Assembly: GCA_007258455.2 (NCBI GenBank)
Contig: VDFB02373365.1
Location: 218,297,765-218,361,764, forward strand
Direction of reading: 5' to 3'
Length of the DNA: 64,000 nt
Source of the DNA: Sequoia sempervirens
Taxonomy: Eukaryota > Streptophyta > Pinopsida > Cupressales > Cupressaceae
In this document: in pieces, positions 44,309 through 55,381 of the stretch
Position numbering within the stretch: the stretch's first letter is position 1
Layout: each line of letters starts with the position of its first letter
Notes under the pieces: model-generated
The model's database searches: none
What the model saw: only the letters and a program-made list of their open reading frames with translations
What the model was told of the DNA's origin: nothing
Translations under genes and position numbers: made by a program

Positions 44309-45780
44309 TTCTGGGGGCATGAAAAATGTGAATCAAGAGTCTTGACTGACCCTGACTCCACCAAAGTTTCCCCAGTTAATTTAATCTTCTCCATATCCTT
44401 TTTCCTTCCCAGCTTGGAAGTCCTGTCACCAACCCCTTTCTTCAGTTCATTTTGCTGAATACCTAAACGAGAGGAGGCCAAAGAGCTCTTCCCCACATCC
44501 TTGCCACCTTTCAGGGGCAATGGGGAGCCACCTCCACCACTCTTCGAAGCTCCAATAGAAGATTCTTGTTCAGTCTGGACAATCAATTGTTGATCCATAT
44601 CCATCTGCCCAACCCCAATCTCCTGCACATCCTGCATGGCCTCCAATGGTGGCCCATCCTGTCCTGTACCCAAAGTTCCCTGATCCAAGTTCAGCAACCC
44701 CGGATTCACTTCCTCCTGGCTGAGATCATCCAGCACCTCAAACCTATTAAAAGTTTCATCATCCTGCCTCTCCCTCAAGGTCCGCTTCTGGCCCCGATTC
44801 CTATTGCGAGCCTTAACAGGGACATAACCATCATCTCCATTACCATCACCCGGAATAGGCTCCTTACCATTATCAGTCCTAGGAGGATTACGAGAAGGCT
44901 GAGAAGGTTGGGGCCCCACAGGCTTAGCCCTAGGGCACCTACGCTGCAAGTGACCATATTCATGACAAAGACGACACCGAAAAGGTAGGGTTTCGTAATC
45001 TAGCTGTTGAACCCAAGTATATGATCCAGCACTCACTTCAACAGAATCTGGTAGTGGCTTGCTTAAATCAATTTCTACACAGATACGAGCAAAAGTCATT
45101 ACCTTTTTATACTGCGTCTGTTGTGAAGACCCAATAGGTTTACCGAGCATTGAAGCCACCAAATGCAACACGTCATCCCGCCAACACTCAACTGGAAACC
45201 ACGGCAACCGAACCCAAACTGGAATCCGACTCGGTATTGCCTCAGTCGGGTTGAAGCCAGCATGCCATGGCTTGATAAACAAACCCACCTGGTTATAAAA
45301 ATAGGGGCCACCCTCGAAGACCTTATTCCGATCTGCCATGCAATCAAAAGAGACCATAAAAAAGTTGTTCGCAAGGAGCCTAATCTCCATCTCCCCCTCC
45401 GGCATCCAAGTCCGTTGAGCCCAGGATTCCAAAAAATGCAGCGAGACTCTCAAACCCATGAACTTGCAATAAAAAGAGTGCCTTGAATAGTATTCAATAT
45501 CATCTGCAAGCATTTCCATCGGGATAATCAGCTTCGGTCGCTCTTTGCATCTTTCCAAACACCCATTAATCTTCGTAATTCGGGAACCATTAACCGATCC
45601 TAGATCATTCATCTCCATCTCTGAAGAAAACAGCGTATTATCAAAAACATTCACTCCATGCGCCGAAGGCTTCGAACCAAATGCTGAACGGAAATCCAAT
45701 TTGGGGCTAACCCCAGATGTTTCCCCACCCGGCATAGCAAAAAACAAGATCCCCAGCAGGCATGCAAACCCCCAGGACAC
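44305..45780 (-). CDS. LINE ORF1, gag-like RNA-binding protein
   Basis: Open for 491 codons with no stop. The N-terminal half contains a segment like the DUF4283 domain of plant LINE ORF1 proteins (FMVSFDCMADRNKVFEGGPY, about 45330-45390, and IPVWVRLPWFPVECW, about 45180-45225). FRCRLCHEYGHLQRRC (about 44935-44985) is an intact CCHC zinc knuckle. The C-terminal third is Gln/Gly/Pro-rich and polar. It should bind LINE RNA to form the retrotransposition particle. The true start may be the second Met, at MPGGETSGVSPKLDF, since the preceding residues are hydrophobic and atypical. It stops in TGA overlapping the ORF2 ATG. Confidence 0.87.
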   Translation of the reverse strand: MSWGFACLLGILFFAMPGGETSGVSPKLDFRSAFGSKPSAHGVNVFDNTLFSSEMEMNDLGSVNGSRITKINGCLERCKERPKLIIPMEMLADDIEYYSRHSFYCKFMGLRVSLHFLESWAQRTWMPEGEMEIRLLANNFFMVSFDCMADRNKVFEGGPYFYNQVGLFIKPWHAGFNPTEAIPSRIPVWVRLPWFPVECWRDDVLHLVASMLGKPIGSSQQTQYKKVMTFARICVEIDLSKPLPDSVEVSAGSYTWVQQLDYETLPFRCRLCHEYGHLQRRCPRAKPVGPQPSQPSRNPPRTDNGKEPIPGDGNGDDGYVPVKARNRNRGQKRTLRERQDDETFNRFEVLDDLSQEEVNPGLLNLDQGTLGTGQDGPPLEAMQDVQEIGVGQMDMDQQLIVQTEQESSIGASKSGGGGSPLPLKGGKDVGKSSLASSRLGIQQNELKKGVGDRTSKLGRKKDMEKIKLTGETLVESGSVKTLDSHFSCPQK

Positions 45781-45985
45781 TTTAGCAAGAAATGGAAAAA
45801 AGAAAAGACCCCAAGGGCAGGATCAAAACCCTTCCACCCACAAGCCACCCAAACAGTAGCAAGAAGGCCTCCAGAAAAGAAAAAACCCACCACCACCGTG
45901 AGTAGCCCCCCTTGCGAGGCAGGCAACACCGAAGGAAACGAGCTGGGGCATGATCACCTAAGCGCTGCATAAACACCATCCTTCA

Positions 45986-47984
45986 AGTTGCCATGTTATT
46001 CAATTATAATTTGGATGCACTAACACTTTTTTTGTAGGACATGCTTCCCTAACACATCTATTTTATAGGTCATATATAATTTAGTTTTACATGATACACT
46101 TTTCTACTATATATATTTTAGGCCAAAGTAAAAATAATTAAATCAACAAAGATGCATCATATCCTTTATCAATTTATGCAATTTAACTTTAGAAAAAAAA
46201 AATTATGTACTTTAACATAGCTTCTACATGTAATGACACAGGCTTGACAAAGTTAGCACAATTTATGTAATTTTAGAAATTTAATATATTATATAACTTC
46301 CATGCTATAAGTTGTACCTACTTTAGGGCCCACTACCATAGCAAGTATTAGGTCACATTTTATGTATCACATCATCTTTACACCCAATTCAAAAAAAATC
46401 AAAACTTTGTTAAACCCTATAATTTTATAAAATCTTAAGATCTTTTATTTGTTTATTCCTTCATTCTCTCACAATTTTAATCATAGTTTTTAAAATCCTA
46501 ACTTTAAGACTCTGGTTCTCTTGTACTAACATTAATCTAACCATGATAGTTTCCATAGAAAATATAAAAGATAAATATTTGAAAGGGAATCATTCCAACA
46601 CATTTTAATAATCCAAAATTATTTGTCGAATGAAAATAAATTTCATGACTTCCTAACATAATTTCATCATTAGATCCCATGTTAGTAGCAATCATGTTTC
46701 TCTAATCCAAACTAATTTTATTCTCTTTAAGAAAGAAACCATTTTTCTTCCAATAACTAATCTTTTATTCTATATTAGAAGGCTACTCTCTTGAAATTTC
46801 TCTATATTAAATTTTTTTAATGTTTTCCTATTTGTGATTCAATATTCACATGGCATCCTACAACATTCTCAAAATATATCAAGGTTCTTTCTTGTGTGGA
46901 TATTTCATTTTGATTCTTAGTTTTACATATTTGTTAGGAGATTGAATTGTCGAGATCCTTCATTTTGACAAGAGTGCACTTTTACAAAAGAACATATTTT
47001 TTAGTTTGATTGATAAAATATTTATTTAACTTTGTTTCAAATTAATTGTTCACAATCTAATAATTTTACATATTTTCATTAAAAAATATTGAAGCATTTT
47101 ATTTTATATGTCCATCGAATAAGAATTGTATTAAAATTTCACTTTAATAATTTCCAAAATAAATTGTATTCCTATTTTTATTTTATTGAGATAAATAAGT
47201 GGAGTTGAAGTTTCTATCTTGAGCTCCTCCATTTTCCATATTTTATCTCCTTCTCATAACCTCAACCAAACAATTGTGAACATGAACATAGAACATGGTC
47301 CATCAACTTCTTCCACCAAAAACATTATCATGAAATCTTTGTAGGTGAATAGCATAACAAACTTTCAACACTAAAAAATCCTCCCCTATGAATTGGCTAA
47401 TAATTACCAACCAAGACCACCTAATAATCAAAGTCTAAATATTGTACTTATATTTTTTTTTAAAAATCTCATTAAAAAATAGATAGAATATTTGATCCTA
47501 ACACTTATTTAGATTCTTCAAACATTATTATAGCTAACTTATCACTTGATTATAATAAAATATTTAATTCTCATAGATGAGATGGATTTTATTTTACCTC
47601 TCAAATAAATAAATAAAGATTATTTTTGCACATTAATACAAAGAATAGGTCAAGAAATGAAACCTCATGCTTTTCCCACTAACAAAACATATAGTTTTCC
47701 ATTCCATTCTATGTATAAATTTAGTATCCAACACAATTTATAGTTTTAAACACTTTCCTAGCAAGTTACAAGCATTTCCAACAATTTCTCATTACCTTCA
47801 TTCTCTTGGGCCTAGATAACTAAAAGACAATTAATACATGGAAAATGGATATTATTTTTTTGCATTTGGTGCACCAATTTCAGCAAAGCAAATAAATGTA
47901 AAAACAATGTATTTTACGTACTATTTTAAATATTGGCACCCACTTAAAAATATCAATAAATCTAATGGATTGAAATAAGATTAA
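45986..47984. other. AT-rich DNA without recognisable gene
   Basis: Two kilobases of strongly AT-rich sequence with many homopolymer runs and no ORF of note on either strand. I see no element ends, RNA gene or conserved motif. It may be old, decayed transposon or unique intergenic DNA. Confidence 0.6.
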
Positions 47985-48681
47985 GGGTATGTGCAGGATC
48001 ATGATGGGCCAAAAAGTGGCAATATGATGGATATGTGGCTGACGGCTTTTTTTAACCCAAAATTGATGAAATGAAAAGGGTTTTTAAAGAAGATTCTCAT
48101 CTTTCCACCAATATAAATTATGCTTTACTTTGAATTTAATAAATAATTATTATTCATTTTCTAATTGAATTGTGACTAAAGTATTGATTGATATAATGAT
48201 TGAAAAACATTTATAGCTTTCATATAGTATACATTTTTTGAGTACGATTAAGTTAAGGTTAGACATACAAGTTTATATTTTAACAATTGTAATAAAATCA
48301 GATTATTTATTTAATTGGAAAATAATTACAAAAAATATGTATCACATTGGGACATGAGTCCTCTACTTATATCTAAAATATTATATATTATCATTTATTG
48401 TGGTTAGGGTGTCAGATAGACACCTACTTATTTTTTCCATGAAATTTAAGTACTACTCCATTGAATTTTAAAATTTTCACCAAATAGAATTTTTTAAAAA
48501 TAAAAAATAAACCTAGTAGTTTAGAAACTACATTCAATTTTCTACATATTCTATTCTTACATATTTTTGAAATAATATAGATAACTTATTCAATTTTTTA
48601 TGTCAAGTTTTCAAACTCTGATTTTTCTAAATTTTTTGCCACTTAAGGGCATTTTTTTCCATGATTATCCTGCACATACTC
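47985..48681. mobile_element. TIR element, copy A (MITE-like)
   Basis: 697 bp with inverted ends: GGGTATGTGCAGGATCATGA on the left and the complement of GAGTATGTGCAGGATAATCA on the right. Flanked by TTAA on both sides (47981-47984, 48682-48685), an apparent 4-bp target duplication. It has no coding capacity, so it would depend on a transposase elsewhere. An inverted second copy lies at 51058-51843. Confidence 0.8.
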
Positions 48682-49894
48682 TTAAATAAAAATACACCAA
48701 ATATTTCAATTCCCTATGAAAATATAGAATAGAAGCACATAAAATACTTATAGTAGAGAAAACTAGAATTGCGACTACAAACCAAAGGGATTGAAAGTGT
48801 GCTTAAAAAATCTCAAGTATATTTCAATTCACTCAATAGTTTCATTATGACACAAAACAAAAAATTGTAACTTTTTTGTCCTTTTTTAAAAATATTTTTT
48901 CCTATATAAAAACATGATAACTCTGACAATAATGCATTACCCATTCTAATGTTGTTCCTATCTCATATTTTTCATTGCATATTTTGATACCACTTTGATG
49001 GATTAGAATGTACATGAAAGTTAAAGCCTACATCATTTTAGCACTTACATAGATGAAAAAATATATAATAAATAGAACTTTTTATTACATGAGGATAGTT
49101 TACATTTTATCCAAAATACTTCTACAAATATACATATTAAAACTATTATATGAGAAACTTATAATTCAAACACCTAAATATTAACTACTGAAAATACACC
49201 AAATTAATATAATGTATATAATACAAGCATTATAATTCTAAGTCCAAACACAATGACATGAATTTAAGATTATAAGGAACTAAAAGGGTAACATTTTAGA
49301 TTATGAAAATAAAACAAATGCTTGTGTTCTACTTTCCTTATCAATACTAGATGCTCATGCAAGTAGAATTTTCATGCCAGTTCCAACACTACCAACTTAA
49401 GTATAAGTGTTCATTAAAGTGGCTCAAATGATTAGGTACTTAGGATATAATCTCTTTCCAATATTTATTTCACTTTTAAGGTCAATTTCATATAAATAAG
49501 CGCTACAATTAACATAATTCCTTTCTTTGAGGTTGGAGATTCCTTTTCCATCACTCTAGTGAAGGGGGTGACTTTCATGGAAATAAAGTTTTGCTTCTCA
49601 AAATTTTCATTATTTTCTTAATTTAAAATCATATGGATTTAACAAATTCATCTTTTCAAGTTATTAAGAATTAAATTTTCTCTCTTTTTAAGCATGTATT
49701 TCCATTAAAAATGAATACTTCTTATTGAAATCTCATTATTATTCACTAATTATTGCAACCTCTAATTACTCCACACATATTATTGTCTAGAATTTTAAAA
49801 TTACCATGACTACATGCAAATAAACAATCAAATAAAACCTTTGAAAGTTCAACAAATTACCCCTTGTATAAGGGGTCACAAATATCCTTCTCTA
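48682..49894. other. AT-rich DNA without recognisable gene
   Basis: 1.2 kb of AT-rich sequence between two TIR elements. I see no reading frame, RNA gene or repeat that I can name. Confidence 0.55.
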
Positions 49895-50885
49895 GGGTGA
49901 TCCCACAATACTGGTTTAAACTTTCTCAAAGATCCTCATTTTTGCTAAAATCGCATATTTTTAGAAAATATAATTATTTAAGCCTTGAAAATTTCCATTT
50001 AAAGGATTCCAATTGAAGAGGGTTTGATAAAACCATCTTAAATCAAACCCCCTTGGATAGAACCCTATTAGTTTTAAACCATACCTATAATGAAGTCTAC
50101 TTTACCCCCATTAAAATGTTGATAAAAAACTATTTTGAATTATCTTTTGGGGGATTAAATGAATTCATTTAATTTTATTTTTTTTCTAAGTATGTATTCC
50201 TTATTATAAGCTTCCCAAAAATATAATTTAAATAAATTTAATTTAATTATTATATTTATTTTTTATTTCTTGTGAATGTAGGTTTTTCATCGAAAATCAA
50301 GCTCTTTGTTCTGCACATATGGAAAATTAGCATATTATAAAAAAAAAATTGAAAAATATTAGTGCACTAAATATTGAAGTCCTTGATCCAACAAAAAAGA
50401 AAAAATTAGACTTTGATACATACAAAAATAGTTATGTTGTATATGGTCCGCCTATGTCTGAATTGTAATTGGTTTGACTTCGAAACTTGATTAAGGAAAA
50501 AATATTAAATAAAAAACTATGAAACCAAATGAAAGTGATATATATCGTAGTTACAAATATAAATTAAAAAATATATAGAATTTTAACCTCCATGGAAAAA
50601 AAAATTATGTTGTATATGGTGAGCATCACTCCTTAAATGGTGTTTACTAAAAAAAATAGTTTTCAAAGGAGATGGAAAAAAGAAGTGCAATTTGATTCCC
50701 AAAGTTTTGAAAAAAAAAAAAATTAGAATCTGCAAACAAAATCTTAAAAATCACTAGTTTGCATCATCTTCAAATTTCGTACGGTTTAGCTGCTATAGGT
50801 GCCCGAAAATGAAGATTTAGTTAGAAAAAATCAGTTCAATCTCTAGTTTGGAAAAAAATTGTAAACCAGTATTGTGGGATCACCC
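49895..50885. mobile_element. Second-family TIR element
   Basis: 991 bp with about 24-bp inverted ends: GGGTGATCCCACAATACTGG on the left and its complement ending GGGATCACCC on the right (near 50858-50885). Flanked by TCTA on both sides (49891-49894, 50886-50889). No ORF. It is a non-autonomous DNA transposon of unresolved superfamily. Its ends share the G-G-G-T start with the neighbouring TIR family but are otherwise different. Confidence 0.8.
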
Positions 50886-51057
50886 TCTAACTAGATGGGG
50901 AAATTTTTTTATCAAATTGAAAGCATATATTTGAGAAAATCTTATAAACTATTTCCTAAAATATTCTTCAACTCATTTTAATATACAATTACCTTGAAAT
51001 TATTGATACTCTTGAAAAAAATATCCAATAGAAAACCATATCACTTAATATACACTA

Positions 51058-51843
51058 GGGTATGTGCAGGATCATCATGGAAAAATAGGCCCTTAAGTGG
51101 CAAAAAAATCGAAAAAAATAGAGTTAGGCAACTTGACATAAAAATTTGAATAATTTATCTATATTATTTCAAAAATATGTAAGAATAGAATCTATAGAAA
51201 ATTGAATGTAGTTTCTAAACTACTAGGTTTGTTTAAAAAAAAAATCTATTTGGTGAAAATTTGAAATTTGAATGCAATAGTACTTAAATTTCAGGGAAAA
51301 ATAAGTAGGTGTCTATCTAACCACCCTAGCCACAATAAAATGATAATATTTTTTAATCAGATTTTAGATATAAATAGAGGACTAATGTTCCGATGTGATG
51401 CATATTTTTTTGTACTTTTTTTCCAAGTAAACAATTAATTATGAATTTTTTATTGCAACTTTTAAAAAATATAAATAATTCATATGTCTGACCACCTTAA
51501 CTTGGTTAAAACTTTATAAAATTCAAATTTTATTTTTTTAATCCTATAGTATGTGAAGCATAGAATGTGATGAATGTATTGGATTCAAAAAATGTGATAT
51601 TGTTTGAAAGTTATAGATGTTTTTAATTAGTCTATCAATCAGAACTTTAGTTGTAATTTGAATAGAAAATGAATAATAATTACTTATTAAATTTAAATTA
51701 AAGCATAATTTATATTGGTGGAAAGCTCAGAATCTCCTTTAAAAACCCTTTTAATTTCATCAATTTTGGGTAAAAAAAAAGGTTTCCAAACACATACCTA
51801 TCATATTGCCACTTTTTGGCCCATCATGATCCTACACATACCC
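51058..51843. mobile_element. TIR element, copy B (inverted relative to A)
   Basis: 786 bp, starting GGGTATGTGCAGGATCATCA and ending in the complement of GGGTATGTGTAGGATCATGA. Its left end matches the right end of copy A and its right end matches the left end of A, so it lies in the opposite orientation. Flanked by ACTA on both sides (51054-51057, 51844-51847). It contains no coding sequence. It is slightly longer than copy A. Confidence 0.8.
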
Positions 51844-52098
51844 ACTAGCAAAGATGTAAACTCAAGTTAACAATTAAGTTATACTCTTTGAACTTCATTA
51901 ATCATTAAAATCCCACTGTAATTATTTACATGTTGCTAGTATTTAAAACATGATGTAGTGTCCCTCCAGTTTCAATACTCGATTTAGTTTGATTTTGCTT
52001 AATAGATGTTTTAGTTCATTATGATACTATGTTGTTTCTTTTCAGAGGTGATTTTGGATACTATGTTGTTTTGTATTTAGTGGATGATACATTGACAT

Positions 52099-53407
52099 TG
52101 GTCGCACCCACAAAAGGATATGAAAATCATAGTAAAACCTTTCCTGGGAATTGGACATTCAAACAGGTGACTAATATCTCTCTATGGACGTTCATTTACT
52201 TGTCAAACCAGGGGACGTATACTTTAAACGACCCAGCACAATATATGCACTAAGAACTGGTTTCGGTCAAAACTTAGCAGAAATAAATACTTGGAAGGAA
52301 TTCTATCTACGCTACAGGAAGGTAATGCAAAGTTCTTTAACTCAACTATGATTTGATTAAAACAGAAACCATAACAGCTACGACTAAAACACAAACTATG
52401 AACTGGCCTTATGCTACAGAAACAGGCACAGGGATGGATTCCCTATGCTGCAGGAGCAATACAAGACTGAGTTTGTATAAAAACTTCAAAGATGAAAGCT
52501 AACTGAAGGTCAACATAAAAGAACAGCTAACTAACTAGCTACAGATACTTACTAAGTGGGCCCCCTTAGCAAGCATCTACTGATTACGCAGGTGCTGAAC
52601 TCAGAACTTCATCAAACTTTATTCATGAAAACAAAATGGTATACATTGCTTTGTTGATATAAACTAACAACAAACTCTATCTCTTGTCAAACAAATTCTT
52701 CTTTTCATTATCATACTGACTCTTACATGATATCTGCTATCTTTCTATCACTATGCTTCTATCTTACTCTAACTATCATCTCTTTTCTCACTCACGCAGG
52801 AGTACTTTAATTTAAAATCAGGAGAGCAACTAACTAACTAACCCTATCAAAGAAAGACGTGGAAGTAAAGTCTATCCTAGAATCAAGGAACAAACTTCAT
52901 AAATGAATTTATGTGTTCAACCTGATCTAGAGAGAATCTAGCACTCCACTCTTTCCAGATTGAATGTCATTAAAAATCTTTCCCAATGATTTCGGTCAAA
53001 GAGTCTTCACCGGAGCTTCTTCGAAGTCATGCAGGAAATGGACTTTACTGCAAGGCCGAGATCGGCTGCGCTTGACTCGATCATTCTTCAACAACCTGCG
53101 AAACAAAAGGTAACAGATGTGAAATAAAAGGCGTATGGCACATACACAATATCCATTCATTAATCACACATTTAAATCTATTTCATCATTCAAAAACTGT
53201 ATGTAATATACAAGTCATTTAGGGAGTCAATGGGGTAATAAATGTAGTCAAGTCAACACAATAAGCTATAGGAATATGCAAATGTTTTGCTACAAGATAT
53301 CCCCATAAAAGATTTCAAAAGAGTTTTAAACAACCACGAATAACAAAAGTAAAGGCATTAAAAGTTCATTATAATATCCAAACTATGAGCATATTTTGGG
53401 CTCATTA
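52099..53407. mobile_element. 1.3 kb insertion in the LARD 5' LTR
   Basis: The other LTR runs uninterrupted through GATACATTGACATCCTATTT, while here 1309 bp separate two copies of GACAT (52094-52098, 53408-53412), a 5-bp target duplication. The insert starts TGGTCGCACC and ends GGGCTCATTA. The ends show only weak inverted similarity. There is no coding sequence. It could be a solo LTR with a changed end, or a TIR element; I cannot classify it. Confidence 0.75.
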
Positions 53408-55337
53408 GACATCCTATTTATTTGGTTATGTTAGTTTGATGATATTGAGATAGAAACATTCATGATATGGTTTATTTGCTTATGACTTTTCATGTGGTTA
53501 TCATGTTGACATGATTGCTTATCATTTATCTTGCTCGTATGTGTCGGTGAAGAAGGCAGTGTAGCATTACTCATTCGTGAGTACCCTGCTACGCTATAAT
53601 TATTATTCACGGTGTGTTTTCTAACATAAGTATATATATGTTTTAACATTGATGTTTCATGCAGATACAGGTACCGAGTAATGGCTTCACCTGCTTGACA
53701 GGTTTAAGCGTACCGTAATTCAATATAATCATGTTGATTGGAGGTATTGACAAGTCCTGTTTGAACCATCGTTCTTTTGTGAACGAGTGTCAATGTGTTA
53801 CCCCATGTAGTTGTCCAGTTTATTCTACCGTGTTCATTTGTATTGTTTTGTGTTTGAGAAATTTAATAATTAAGTTTAACAAATGTATGTTAATGTATTT
53901 CTAAATTTTTGTGATTTAATTATTAAATCAAATTAAATAAGTTATCAAATTTAAAAGTGAAATTATTTCTTTGCAATGTTTTTAATAAAAATAAAAATAT
54001 TGTTTATTTATTTGTGCAACTTGAGTTATGAGAAACATATATTTTTAAGGAAATATATCTTCGACAAGATACGAATCTTTGAATGGCAGTTAAAGATCTG
54101 TTTTGATATTTTAAAGAATAAGTTGAACTGATTGATCTATTTACAATGCATAATGGTCTTTTAGTTAAGTTTTATGATTGACAGTTAATTGCATGAATGA
54201 AGATCTTTTGGAATTTGGGCAGGGTGCGGGGGGGAATTGACATTCATGGGAAGAAATTTTACGGGAGTAGTTTTTAGTAGATTTTGCACGACAATTGTTT
54301 TAGAAGAAACTTTTCTCTTAAGATTTTGTTTACAAGCGTAATTTTAAAGCTAGATTGATTTGATATTCATTGTCGAAGTTTCAAGAATTCATCGTGGGAT
54401 TAACAAAAGCTTCATAATTCGTTTTAGCTTGATTTCCAAGATTTACCAGGTTTTCTCCTTTTAAAGTTTCTAAAAATTTTCTTCAATGAACTTTGTGGAA
54501 AAGTAATGGTTTGTCAAACCTGCAAATTAAAAAAAAAATTGTTAGAATAAGTAGTCAAATATAATTAAAAAAATACAGATAAATTAAGCTGCCAAGAATT
54601 CAAGAAAATAGAACTCATTATTTGTTCTTAGAATTGAAAACGGTGGTAGATTTCTGCTAAATATTCGTTGGTTTATTGCAATGTTCAATTTATAATAAAG
54701 AACGAATCTAGTTAATATTTAAAAGATTGTTATTTTGAAAACCATGCAACACAAATTATGGGTATGAAGTTTTGAAAACCTTAATCGTTGCCCCTCTCTT
54801 TTCAATTTTATCTTTAGATTGAAAATTTAATCTACTTCGGTGGTAGCAATGTTCTTTATGTTCATGGAATTTTAAATTCATGACTTTATATAGCTCTAAA
54901 AGCTTATTTTGTCTATGTCATTCTTCTAAGTTGTACTTAAGCCGTATCTTACCTATTGTGGAGTGGGTTTGTATACTTAAAATTCTTTCTGCATATATGA
55001 TTAAAAACTACGATGAATTTATATACATATGTCAAATATGCCCACTATCACTTGGGATCCTTTTTAAGGCTTAAACTTGGATGATTACCATCCTCCTATA
55101 GGCAAGTATCTAATGTGAAAGATCATATCATTGAATTTTGTTATGATCTATTCTTTATAGCTGTGCATAGTCTCCTTTTAATTTTATACCACTGAACTCG
55201 ATATCAGAGTTTGCACACAACCTCCATCTTATGATACATTTTTTATAATCCTTAGTTAGAAGATTTATTTTGAATCATTGTCCGTAGCCATTCCTCCATT
55301 ATGGTGAACCCTGTTCATTGAACTAAAAAACTAGTTC

Positions 55338-55341
<4 letters not shown>

Positions 55342-55377
<36 letters not shown>
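55342..55377. repeat. (AT)18 microsatellite in 5' LTR
   Basis: An uninterrupted run of 18 AT units in the LARD 5' LTR. The same site in the 3' LTR has 17 units. Confidence 0.95.

Positions 55378-55381
<4 letters not shown>

Larger units (their letters stand above)
39900..45985 (-). mobile_element. L1-type LINE, nearly complete
   Basis: A minus-strand non-LTR retrotransposon with ORF1 (gag-like) and ORF2 (endonuclease, RT, zinc-finger region, RNase H), about 6 kb as in plant L1 elements. The 3' end on the coding strand has AATAAAG (39911-39922 region) close to the left edge; only a short A-run (6 bases) follows, so the tail is eroded or truncated. I could not find a target duplication. It is visibly GC-richer than its flanks and far less decayed than the LTR elements. 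Confidence 0.88.

Noticed and set aside
42230..45859. Plus-strand ORFs across the LINE
   Set aside because: They are antisense shadows of ORF1 and ORF2, whose domains are clear on the minus strand.
52029..52253. ORF containing LYLVDDTLTLV, resembling an RT YVDD box
   Set aside because: It spans the junction of the LARD LTR and its insertion; the VDD part is LTR sequence also present, untranslated, in the other LTR. No other RT motif is near.
55342..55377. AT run as a possible replication origin or matrix attachment site
   Set aside because: A simple microsatellite that recurs at the same LTR position; no other evidence.
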